From: Planctomycetota bacterium | Lineage (GTDB): Bacteria; Planctomycetota; J058; JARGOJ01 | DNA length: 7,878 nucleotides | Direction: 5' to 3' | NCBI GenBank assembly: GCA_029210225.1 | Contig: JARGOJ010000386.1 | Location: forward strand, 1-7,878 | Shown here: positions 1 through 5,270 of the stretch, in pieces | Numbering within the stretch: position 1 is the stretch's first letter | Layout of the letters: every line of letters begins with the position of its first letter | Program-made: the position numbers and the translations under genes | The notes under the pieces: generated by a model | The model's database searches: none | Seen by the model: only the letters and a program-made list of their open reading frames with translations | Told to the model about the DNA's origin: nothing

Positions 1-1
1 C

Positions 2-1174
2 TTGCTTGGCGGCGAACCTCTCTTCCCAATAGGTTGGCAAGGACAGCCTGCGCCTGCAGATTCGGGAAATCACGCCCAGATGCTGCTGAACAAAGCCCGA
101 GAGCTTAACGCGAGTGATGTTCATGTTGCTCCCGGTATGCCTTTCACAGTGAGAGTCAACGGAGTTCTCAGGTCGATGGGTGAGGCCCTCAACCTTCAAG
201 ACGTTGAGACACTGATCGACAATGTTTGCACGGTCGATCAACGCCATTACTTCAACTGCACTGGGGATTACGACTATTGCTATGACTTCGAAGGAGGCGG
301 ACGCTTTCGAACGAATATTTGTCGGCACCGAACTGGCAACGCCGTCACCTTTCGCCTCATCAAAGAGAAAGTGTTGCACCTCGCCGAACTAGGCATTCCT
401 GAAGACGCCGCCAAACTCACCGAGTTCGCCACGGGGCTTGTCTTGCTTACGGGTCCTATGGGCGCGGGTAAAACGACCACCATGATGGCCCTTGCGCGCC
501 TCGTCAACGAGGATCGCCCGGATCACTTGATCACGGTCGAAGATCCCATTGAGTTCCTGCTCCCCCCAGCGAAATGCCAAGTGAGCCAAAGGCAGCTAGG
601 GATTCACACTCAAAGCTTCGATGCCGCGCTGCGCGCTGCTCTCCGTGAAGATCCAGACATCATCGTCATCGGTGATATGCGCGACTATGAGACAACGAGC
701 CTCGCCATCTCCGCTTCTGAGACGGGGCACTTGGTCTTCGCCTCGATGCATGCCATGAATTGCATGAAAACGTTGGATAAGCTGATCGACATGTTCCCTG
801 CTGCGGAGCAAAATGTGATTCGCGTCATGATTTCAGAATCTCTGCGCGGCATCGTCTGTCAAAGATTGGTTCCTGCGATTGGAGGAGGTCGGGTGCCCGC
901 GGTCGAGCTGTTGTTCAACAGCGTGGCTATCGGCAACATCATTCGCGAAAATAAGGTCGCCAACCTCGTCAACGCTATGCAACTTGGTCGTTCACAAGGT
1001 ATGCGAACCCTCGACATGGCTCTCCAGAGCCTCCTCGAAGAACAAAAAATCTCGGCCAAAGTGGCCTTCAACAACGCCGAAAACAAAGATCGTTTTCGCG
1101 CCCGGATGTTGCGGGAAGAAGAAGAAAACCTGAGCGAACGGGGTGGGGAAAGCGAAGACTATGGCGAAGATTGA
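2..1174 (+). CDS. PilT-family type IV pilus retraction ATPase, divergent paralogue (5' end probably outside window)
   Basis: PilT/PilU-family ATPases are cytoplasmic hexamers that depolymerise type IV pili and drive twitching motility. Counting from the TTG at base 2, residues 27-120 form the N-terminal PAS-like domain, with the family signature ASDVHV at 37-42. The RecA-like domain follows. It has a Walker A GPMGAGKTTT at 151-160 (Lys157), an Asp box VEDPIEF at 179-185, and an Arg-finger segment ending LREDPD at 214-219. The Walker B region reads VIGDMRD at 222-228, and the His-box region has His243 and His250. Two features are unusual. The Walker B glutamate, normally VGEMRD, is Asp225, and the usual GTLHTNSA is replaced by ASMHAMNC (247-254). 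The tail (369-390) is very acidic. The frame is open to the left edge and has a Pro-rich lead-in, so the real start may be upstream; Met27 (base 80) is the usual family start position. It overlaps the next pilT-like gene. The family call is firm; the exact role (PilT, PilU or accessory) is inferred. Confidence 0.9.
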   Translation: MLGGEPLFPIGWQGQPAPADSGNHAQMLLNKARELNASDVHVAPGMPFTVRVNGVLRSMGEALNLQDVETLIDNVCTVDQRHYFNCTGDYDYCYDFEGGGRFRTNICRHRTGNAVTFRLIKEKVLHLAELGIPEDAAKLTEFATGLVLLTGPMGAGKTTTMMALARLVNEDRPDHLITVEDPIEFLLPPAKCQVSQRQLGIHTQSFDAALRAALREDPDIIVIGDMRDYETTSLAISASETGHLVFASMHAMNCMKTLDKLIDMFPAAEQNVIRVMISESLRGIVCQRLVPAIGGGRVPAVELLFNSVAIGNIIRENKVANLVNAMQLGRSQGMRTLDMALQSLLEEQKISAKVAFNNAENKDRFRARMLREEEENLSERGGESEDYGED

Positions 1175-2261
1175 TCGATACTTCGATGCCATGCTCGACA
1201 TGGGCGCCTCCGACTTGCACCTTCTCGAAGGCCAATATCCCAAAGTTCGGGAGCACGGTCACATCGTCCCTATTCCGGGCTTCGATATTCTAGACAAGGA
1301 CAGCATATTTGATCTGTTCAAGGAGATTTGCCCTCAAGATCGTTGGGTCAAGTACTTGCGAACAGGAGACATGGACTTTGCCTATGCAATGGGCGAAGAC
1401 GCTCGCTTCCGGGCCAACTACTATCGCGTTTATCAAGGCATGGGTGCCGTCTTCCGTGTTATCCCCACCAAGATCCTCACCCTTGAGCAACTGAGCGCCC
1501 CAGATATCCTGTCTCAGCTTTCATCGTTGAGGATGGGGCTGGTGCTAGTCACCGGGCCAACGGGCTCTGGTAAATCAACGACCCTCGCTGCGATGCTCAA
1601 CCACATCAACGACAACTTCTCTCGGAAGATCCTCACCATTGAAGATCCGATCGAATTCGTTCATCCCAATAAGAAGTCGTTTTTCATTCAGCGTGAAGTC
1701 GGCGACCACACAAAATCGTTTGGAAGCGGACTTCGAGCAGCCGGACGCGAAGACGCCGATGTCATCCTCGTCGGCGAGATGCGCGACCTCGAAACAATCT
1801 CCCTTGCCATCTCCGCTGCGGAGATGGGCGTCCTGGTTTTTGGAACCCTTCACACCAACTCAGCGGCGAAGACTATCGACCGCATCGTCAACGTTTTCCC
1901 CATTGATCAGCAAGACCAAGTGCGCTCGATGCTCAGCACCTCCATTCGCGGCGTCGTCTCTCAGCAGCTTCTTCGGACAGCCGATGGTAAGGGGCGATGC
2001 GCCGCCCACGAAATCATGCTCAAGAACGCCGCCGTCTCTGCTGCGATTCGCCAAGGTCAGATTTCTAAGCTGAACCAAGTCATCCAATCTGGCTCCCGAC
2101 AGAACATGATCACCATGGATGACTGCCTCCTCCGTCTCGTTCGCTCCGGCAAAGTTGCCCCCGACGCGGCCTTCCTTAAAGCTCTCGATAAGAATCGCTT
2201 CAAACAAGAGATCGCAAGAATGCCTGCGACTCCGCCTCCAGGCGACGAGACTGAAGCCTGA
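1161..2261 (+). CDS. pilT: PilT-family type IV pilus retraction ATPase
   Basis: This is the second of two tandem retraction ATPases and the closer match to canonical PilT in length (366 residues) and motifs. Counting from the ATG at 1161, GASDLHL lies at 15-21. Walker A GPTGSGKSTT is at 132-141 (Lys138), the Asp box IEDPIEF at 160-166, and Walker B VILVGEMRD at 201-209 (Glu206). The His-box region FGTLHTNSA is at 227-235 (His231), followed by AAKTIDRI. The C-terminal pilus-motor region contains AAHEIM and a SRQNMITMDD segment. One family-conserved residue is missing: the first histidine of TGHLVFGTLHT is Val224. An in-frame GTG at 1143 would add six residues. The ATG was chosen because family members start a few residues before the RID/KID segment, and a G-rich stretch (1145-1149) lies upstream. 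The 14-nt overlap with the preceding paralogue points to translational coupling and a joint function. It would act in the cytoplasm under the inner-membrane pilus platform. Confidence 0.93.
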   Translation: MAKIDRYFDAMLDMGASDLHLLEGQYPKVREHGHIVPIPGFDILDKDSIFDLFKEICPQDRWVKYLRTGDMDFAYAMGEDARFRANYYRVYQGMGAVFRVIPTKILTLEQLSAPDILSQLSSLRMGLVLVTGPTGSGKSTTLAAMLNHINDNFSRKILTIEDPIEFVHPNKKSFFIQREVGDHTKSFGSGLRAAGREDADVILVGEMRDLETISLAISAAEMGVLVFGTLHTNSAAKTIDRIVNVFPIDQQDQVRSMLSTSIRGVVSQQLLRTADGKGRCAAHEIMLKNAAVSAAIRQGQISKLNQVIQSGSRQNMITMDDCLLRLVRSGKVAPDAAFLKALDKNRFKQEIARMPATPPPGDETEA

Positions 2262-2315
2262 TAAATTCCTCGTTTCTCCTCTGCTGACGCGCAGATCCAC
2301 CTTCACTTGCGGCCG

Positions 2316-2344
2316 ATTCAAACAATCAATTCAAACAATTGTTT
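2316..2344. promoter_or_regulatory. 11-bp direct repeats running into a 12-bp palindrome
   Basis: ATTCAAACAAT occurs at 2316-2326 and again at 2329-2339, a 13-bp period. The second copy runs into the perfect palindrome AAACAATTGTTT at 2333-2344. It lies in an AT-rich spacer between pilT and the PhyH-family gene. Closely spaced repeats of this kind often bind a regulator, but no specific protein is suggested and low-complexity AT sequence could produce this by chance. Confidence 0.35.
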
Positions 2345-2360
2345 TAAAAGTTGTTCCCTT

Positions 2361-2382
2361 TGCTTGTTTATCTATACAAGCA
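2361..2382. promoter_or_regulatory. Operator-like inverted repeat TGCTTGT-N8-ACAAGCA
   Basis: A perfect 7-bp inverted repeat with an 8-bp spacer lies about 145 bp upstream of the PhyH-family start. The dyad, length and symmetry resemble binding sites of dimeric helix-turn-helix repressors. It could also be a small hairpin, but there is no T-tract after it, so it is not a good terminator for the pilT pair. No convincing -35/-10 pair could be fixed around it. The regulatory role is inferred. Confidence 0.4.
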
Positions 2383-2526
2383 TTTACAGTGCATCCATCT
2401 AACTGACTGATTTCAAGGTCATAATTGCTGGAAAAAACTGCTGGGTTCTCAGACGCTCATCCGTAAAATGGGGCCGTGTTCTGTATGTAAGAATTCAAAG
2501 CATGTTTGGACGAGGATTGAAGATAC

Positions 2527-3408
2527 ATGGAGTCAAATATGGCCACCGTTATGGATGTGAAGCGTCTGACCGAGAAGGATATAGACGAAGTCAAAGAGAT
2601 CCCCCTAGACACTCGTTTTAAGCTTGAGAATGAGCTAACACCCATTCAAAAGAACTTTCTAGCGGTCAACGGTTACCTCGTCTTTGATCAAGTCGCGTCC
2701 TCTGAAGAAGTCGGGATGATCCTCTCGGAAACCGATCGCCTCGCAAAGCGCTGGATTGACGAGAAAACCGAGGTCATTAACGGGATTCCCCTTATGGTCG
2801 GAGTCGATCCTGAAGGGAAGAAGCTCGTCCAGCGCCAGCCATTCAACACCATGTTCTCTGATAAGATGAAAGAGTTCTTACGAGACACTCGCTTTGAGCC
2901 AATCCGAAGGATCTTCGGTGATGAAGCCAGGGTCGGCGACGAAGAGAAAGATGGCCTCGTCTTTAACCGCTACATTAATATCGAAGGCGGCCGTCGTCCT
3001 CAATTGGGTTGGCACACAGATGGGCTCCGCGACTTGTTTTATGGTCGTATGCCTGGGCCAATGCTCAATGTCGGCATGCACTTCGACGAGATCACCAAGG
3101 AAGATGGTGGGCTCCGCCTCATCCCTGGAAGTCACAATCAGGGCTTCTTCTCAATGTGTTTTAAGAAGGCCTACTTCATCAGTCACAAAGAGGACCCCAA
3201 AGAGATCACCGTCGAGACCAAGCCCGGCGATTTGACCATTCATGATGGCCGCCTTTGGCACCGCGTCGCACGTTCAAACAAAACCGGATGGCCAAGTCTG
3301 CGCCGCACCATGTTTGTCCCCTACCTCACCGGTCCCTACGAGCCCAAGAACGAAAATAGCAAGATGCCCTTCTATCACAAGCTTGATAAGCTCATTAAAG
3401 CGGGCTAA
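2527..3408 (+). CDS. Phytanoyl-CoA dioxygenase (PhyH) family Fe(II)/2-oxoglutarate oxygenase
   Basis: PhyH-family enzymes are non-haem Fe(II), 2-oxoglutarate-dependent oxygenases that hydroxylate diverse small molecules or lipids while releasing succinate and CO2. The 293-residue length is typical. After an N-terminal helix region, the fold begins at FLAVNGYLVFDQV (44-56). The metal-binding motif HTD is at 163-165 (His163, Asp165). The family motif GGLRLIPGSH is at 194-203. A GDLTIHDGRLWH segment at 234-245 supplies the distal iron ligand His245. Arg259 or Arg260 is a candidate for 2-oxoglutarate binding. All catalytic positions appear intact, so activity is expected, but the substrate cannot be told; the phytanoyl-CoA name is only the family name. 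There are two plausible starts: ATG 2527 with GAGGA ten bases upstream, and ATG 2539 with GGAG six bases upstream, which would remove four residues. It is followed at 69 bp by a 41-codon gene and their shared terminator, so the two are probably co-transcribed. Confidence 0.88.
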   Translation: MESNMATVMDVKRLTEKDIDEVKEIPLDTRFKLENELTPIQKNFLAVNGYLVFDQVASSEEVGMILSETDRLAKRWIDEKTEVINGIPLMVGVDPEGKKLVQRQPFNTMFSDKMKEFLRDTRFEPIRRIFGDEARVGDEEKDGLVFNRYINIEGGRRPQLGWHTDGLRDLFYGRMPGPMLNVGMHFDEITKEDGGLRLIPGSHNQGFFSMCFKKAYFISHKEDPKEITVETKPGDLTIHDGRLWHRVARSNKTGWPSLRRTMFVPYLTGPYEPKNENSKMPFYHKLDKLIKAG

Positions 3409-3419
3409 AAGACAAAACT

Positions 3420-3471
3420 TTTCCTCCAGCTAAGCTAGCCCGTTCGACGAAGGAAAGGGTTAAGGAGGAAA
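3420..3471 (+). promoter_or_regulatory. Possible RNA hairpin sequestering the small gene's ribosome-binding site
   Basis: TTTCCTCC at 3420-3427 is perfectly complementary to GGAGGAAA at 3464-3471, which contains most of the AAGGAGG Shine-Dalgarno sequence (3462-3468) of the small gene at 3477. Inside, TAGCCC (3436-3441) can pair with GGGTTA (3457-3462) with one G-U pair. Folded this way, the messenger would hide the ribosome-binding site; translation of the PhyH gene stops only about a dozen bases before it. A regulatory role is inferred, since purine-rich Shine-Dalgarno sequences find chance partners easily. Confidence 0.35.
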
Positions 3472-3476
3472 CAACA

Positions 3477-3602
3477 ATGAACATTGACCATCTATCAGAT
3501 CTTCTCTTGACGACCTTAAATCCAAGCAAGTCACAGAAGCTCAAACGTCCCGCCCAGAAGCCTGCTCGTAACTCTGCTGAAGACCTTTGGCAACAGCTTT
3601 GA
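3477..3602 (+). CDS. Small 41-residue basic protein of unknown function
   Basis: No known family is recognised. The case for a real gene rests on expression signals. AAGGAGG at 3462-3468 is a near-perfect Shine-Dalgarno sequence eight bases before the ATG, and a strong intrinsic terminator starts 27 bases after the TGA. The protein begins with a short amphipathic, leucine-rich segment (MNIDHLSDLLLTTL, 1-14). A strongly basic, proline-containing middle follows (about 18-31, with Lys19, Lys21, Lys23, Arg24, Lys28 and Arg31). It ends in a mildly acidic segment with Trp38 (AEDLWQQL, 34-41). There is no membrane segment, signal peptide or cysteine. It probably shares a transcript with the PhyH-family gene 69 bp upstream. 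The basic centre could bind nucleic acid or an acidic partner, but that is speculation. Confidence 0.68.
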   Translation: MNIDHLSDLLLTTLNPSKSQKLKRPAQKPARNSAEDLWQQL

Positions 3603-3628
3603 AGAACGAATTTTGGCGTCTGTCTTTG

Positions 3629-3655
3629 AGCCTCAGTCCTTTGACTGAGGCTTTT
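3629..3655 (+). terminator. Rho-independent terminator after the PhyH and small-protein genes
   Basis: A perfect 10-bp stem, AGCCTCAGTC (3629-3638) with GACTGAGGCT (3643-3652), closes a CTTT loop and runs into TTTT at 3652-3655. It lies 27 bases after the small gene's stop and separates this unit from the downstream membrane-protein gene. Confidence 0.87.
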
Positions 3656-3763
3656 GTCATTCAGACAGATTATCGCCTTCAGCTTGGCATCTAGGGAAAC
3701 CGATGAACCTTATGGAAGCAATGTTGGCTTTTTACAGGGAAACCATCACGGGAGGAAGTAATC

Positions 3764-4687
3764 ATGAACGTTGGTCGCTGGCTCGCTGCTATGACCATAG
3801 CGTGCCTTATAGGAAACATAGTCTTCGAACGCCTTCAATCAAGCGCTGGCTCGACGAGCGTCACAATGTCACTGCTTCATGCCTCGGAGTCGAAGACCCC
3901 CGACGAAGCCCCAGTCCCAGAGGCCAACCTGCGTCCGGAAGAGGGAGAGGCTCCAAAATCAAAGGGGCCACAAAAGAAACTCAGCATTCTTGAGCAATTC
4001 TGCGCCTTCCCAGGGGAGAGCCTCGCCGAGAAGTTACTGATTGAACAAGGCGTTGTGGGACACTTCGACGACGAAGATCGCATCGACGTTTGCAAACATG
4101 AACAAGGCTGGATCACCATCTTCTTCCAGAGAGGAGTGGAAGACGAAGAATGGGGCGTGATCACCGTATCGTCGGAAGGCAAGCTCTTCACTCTCCGTGG
4201 TGACCGCTGCCTCTGGGCCGCAGACGAACTCGACCCAGTCAACCTCCTCTACCTCGACGGTGAAGAAACTCCTCTCCTCACTCTACTCGAACGCGACGGC
4301 GGCAGCGGTGGCTTTGAAGAGACCCTACGGCTTTTCAAGTTCAACAAAGGCCAATGGCAAGAAGCTGGATCAATTCAACTGTCCTACAACTGGCGCTCCG
4401 GGGATTTCCCCGAGCTATGCGGCGCAGACACTCCCTATCGTCAACGGAAAGCCGAAATCGAAGTCGTCGACGATAAGATCCACGTCCGAGGCGCACAAAG
4501 AGATTGCCGCCGTCTCCCAAGCACGAAGACACAGCTCAACCTCGAACGGCGAGCGGTGAAATTTGAAGAGGTCTACGCGCTATCGAGCAACGTCATTCAA
4601 CGAGTTCGCGTCTCCAGAGAGCCCATGAAGAAAGAGCGCCAAACCATTGTCATTGAGAATGGCTTCGCTGAGCTTCAATCTCACTAA
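3764..4687 (+). CDS. Hypothetical membrane-anchored protein with a large extracytoplasmic domain
   Basis: This 307-residue protein is not assigned to a family. The start is supported by GGAGG at 3751-3755, eight bases before the ATG. A short basic N-terminus (Arg5) is followed by one hydrophobic segment (about 7-21, LAAMTIACLIGNIVF) and then Glu-Arg, which looks like an uncleaved signal anchor. Cys14 is preceded by Thr-Ile-Ala, which is a poor lipobox. Residues about 43-72 form a Pro/Glu/Lys-rich linker. The rest (about 73-307) looks globular and beta-rich, with five cysteines (80, 110, 149, 219, 248) that could form disulfides outside the cytoplasm. The stretch around 161-199, LYLDGEETPLL followed by GGSGGFEETLRLFKF, resembles repeat-proximal segments of secreted beta-propeller-like proteins, but this is only a resemblance. 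The gene has terminators on both sides, so it is probably transcribed alone. Confidence 0.8.
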   Translation: MNVGRWLAAMTIACLIGNIVFERLQSSAGSTSVTMSLLHASESKTPDEAPVPEANLRPEEGEAPKSKGPQKKLSILEQFCAFPGESLAEKLLIEQGVVGHFDDEDRIDVCKHEQGWITIFFQRGVEDEEWGVITVSSEGKLFTLRGDRCLWAADELDPVNLLYLDGEETPLLTLLERDGGSGGFEETLRLFKFNKGQWQEAGSIQLSYNWRSGDFPELCGADTPYRQRKAEIEVVDDKIHVRGAQRDCRRLPSTKTQLNLERRAVKFEEVYALSSNVIQRVRVSREPMKKERQTIVIENGFAELQSH

Positions 4688-4721
4688 CATTCAAAACACT
4701 AACTCCCGATCTTAGCCAGAT

Positions 4722-4754
4722 AGAGCGTCCTAAAAAGGGCGCTCTTTCCTTTTT
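4722..4754 (+). terminator. Rho-independent terminator of the membrane-protein gene
   Basis: AGAGCGTCC (4722-4730) pairs with GGGCGCTCT (4737-4745), giving nine pairs including one G-U, around a TAAAAA loop. A T-rich run TTTCCTTTTT (4745-4754) follows. It lies 35 bases after the stop at 4687. Confidence 0.83.
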
Positions 4755-4777
4755 CGACCTGATCTTCTATCCGTTTG

Positions 4778-4794
4778 AGGGACCTGCGGTCCCT
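4778..4794. repeat. Perfect short palindrome AGGGACC-TGC-GGTCCCT
   Basis: A 7-bp perfect stem with a 3-base loop, followed by ACG. There is no T-tract on either side, so it is not a terminator. It has the look of a short dispersed palindromic repeat of the REP type, but only one copy is in the window, so dispersal cannot be shown here. Confidence 0.5.
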
Positions 4795-4829
4795 ACGATT
4801 TACCCTGGCGAATCAAAAGGCTGCTTCGC

Positions 4830-4842
4830 GTCACGGCGTGAC
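4830..4842. repeat. Short palindrome GTCACG-G-CGTGAC
   Basis: A 6-bp perfect dyad around a single central G, in a GC-rich patch flanked by TTCGC and CTCGC. As RNA the one-base loop is too tight, so it is better read as a DNA dyad or part of a larger repeat. Confidence 0.35.
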
Positions 4843-4897
4843 CTCGCTCCTCGCCTATTGATTGGGGCAACTGGCAAATTCGAGCCTCCCCATGAAC

Positions 4898-4926
4898 ATG
4901 GCGTTTTCACGTGCATGAAAAGCCAT
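4898..4926. repeat. Imperfect hairpin, 11-bp stem with one bulged G
   Basis: ATGGC (4898-4902), a bulged G (4903) and TTTTCA (4904-4909) pair with TGAAAA (4916-4921) and GCCAT (4922-4926) around a CGTGCA loop. There is no T-tract on either strand. The stem is longer than expected by chance in so short a region, and it adds to the run of palindromes here. Confidence 0.45.
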
Positions 4927-4954
4927 CCAAAAGCGCTGACAACACTTCCTCGCG

Positions 4955-5029
4955 CCCTCTGGGGGAGAGGATTGAGGTGAGGGGGAATTTACTGAAGAGC
5001 CCCTCACCCCAGTCTTCTCCATGAGGGAG
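4955..5029. repeat. Long imperfect inverted repeat of the CCCTCACCCC type
   Basis: A left arm at 4955-4984 (ending GAGGTGAGGGG) and a right arm at 5000-5029 (beginning CCCCTCACCCCAGT) are complementary at about 22 of 30 positions. The inner ten bases match best, and the loop is 15 bases. Sequences of the form CCCTCACCCC...TCTCCC are commonly met as dispersed intergenic inverted repeats in many bacterial genomes. This copy is somewhat decayed. It is probably a non-autonomous repeat rather than a regulator of either neighbour. Confidence 0.6.
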
Positions 5030-5111
5030 AGTGAGCCAATTAGATTCCTTTTGCCTGGGGGAAACTCCTTCGTTTCACATCCATCTGGCAACCTGAGCTC
5101 TCTGGATTTCT

Positions 5112-5148
5112 AAAAAGGTGACTCACATTGAGTGCTTGCCCTGAGTCA
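5112..5148 (-). terminator. Possible second terminator downstream of nrdJ
   Basis: On the minus strand, TGACTCA and TGAGTCA (plus-strand 5142-5148 and 5119-5125) form a 7-bp perfect stem around a 16-base loop. TTTTT (plus-strand AAAAA at 5112-5116) follows after two bases. A shorter alternative stem inside competes. It is weaker than the one just upstream on the same strand and may act as a backup. Confidence 0.45.
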
Positions 5149-5154
5149 TCGTCG

Positions 5155-5192
5155 AAAAAATTAAGTAAAGACGCCCGGATTGAGGGCGCCTT
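5155..5192 (-). terminator. Rho-independent terminator of nrdJ
   Basis: On the minus strand, AAGGCGCCC pairs with GGGCGTCTT (plus-strand 5184-5192 with 5168-5176; nine pairs including one G-U) around a seven-base loop. TTTACTTAATTTTTT follows, ending with the T-run complementary to A5155-5160. It lies about 70 bases beyond the nrdJ stop codon. Confidence 0.72.
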
Positions 5193-5195
5193 AGG

Positions 5196-5210
5196 AACGA
5201 CTAGGTCGTT
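5196..5210. other. Small perfect hairpin AACGAC-TAG-GTCGTT in the nrdJ 3' region
   Basis: A 6-bp perfect stem with a 3-base loop, between the nrdJ stop codon and its terminator. Its role is unknown. It is one of three consecutive hairpins in the 3' untranslated region. Confidence 0.4.
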
Positions 5211-5244
5211 GATTCAGCGTGGAGAAGACACTGCTGTTTTAGGA

Positions 5245-5270
5245 GAGTGAGGCCCGAAGGCCTAGCACTC
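5245..5270 (-). other. C(UUCG)G tetraloop hairpin spanning the nrdJ stop codon
   Basis: In the nrdJ messenger, GAGTG, two unpaired bases (CT), AGGCC, a TTCG loop, GGCCT and CACTC fold into a 10-bp stem with a 2-base bulge. The stop codon TAG (plus 5262-5264) lies within the stem. C(UUCG)G loops are exceptionally stable. The sequence after it (TCCTAAAA) is not T-rich, so it is more likely a 3' stability or processing element than the terminator itself. Confidence 0.5.

Larger units (their letters stand above)
4756..5111. other. Gene-free intergenic segment rich in palindromes
   Basis: No credible coding region is seen on either strand between the plus-strand terminator and the terminators of nrdJ. 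The one open frame of any size (minus strand, 4855-5091) is arginine- and serine-rich shadow coding across the palindromes and has no ribosome-binding site. The segment is mostly made of the inverted repeats listed separately (4778-4794, 4830-4842, 4898-4926, 4955-5029). The composition looks like accumulated dispersed repeats between two convergent transcription units. Confidence 0.6.

Noticed and set aside
1639..2073. 144-codon plus-strand frame inside pilT
   Set aside because: Out-of-frame shadow of a well-supported gene; Ser/Pro/Arg-rich, with no family resemblance.
2351..2389. Sigma70-like promoter (TTGTTC ... TATACA) before the PhyH gene
   Set aside because: Only about three and four matches to the two consensus boxes in an AT-rich region; too weak to call.
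2119..2406. Frame running from inside pilT into the intergenic spacer
   Set aside because: No ribosome-binding site, composition unlike protein, and its second half lies in AT-rich repeat-bearing spacer.
3764..3830. Possible lipoprotein signal with Cys14
   Set aside because: Thr at -3 and a very short hydrophobic run before the cysteine do not fit a lipobox; hydrophobicity continues past it, which fits a membrane anchor better.
3703..3993. 96-codon frame starting ahead of the membrane-protein gene
   Set aside because: Most of it overlaps the 307-residue gene in another frame and becomes low-complexity (Arg/Ser/Gly/Pro); the gene at 3764 has the better ribosome-binding site.
4855..5091. 78-codon minus-strand frame in the repeat-rich spacer
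   Set aside because: It crosses the long inverted repeat, has Ser/Pro/Arg-rich composition and no translation signals.
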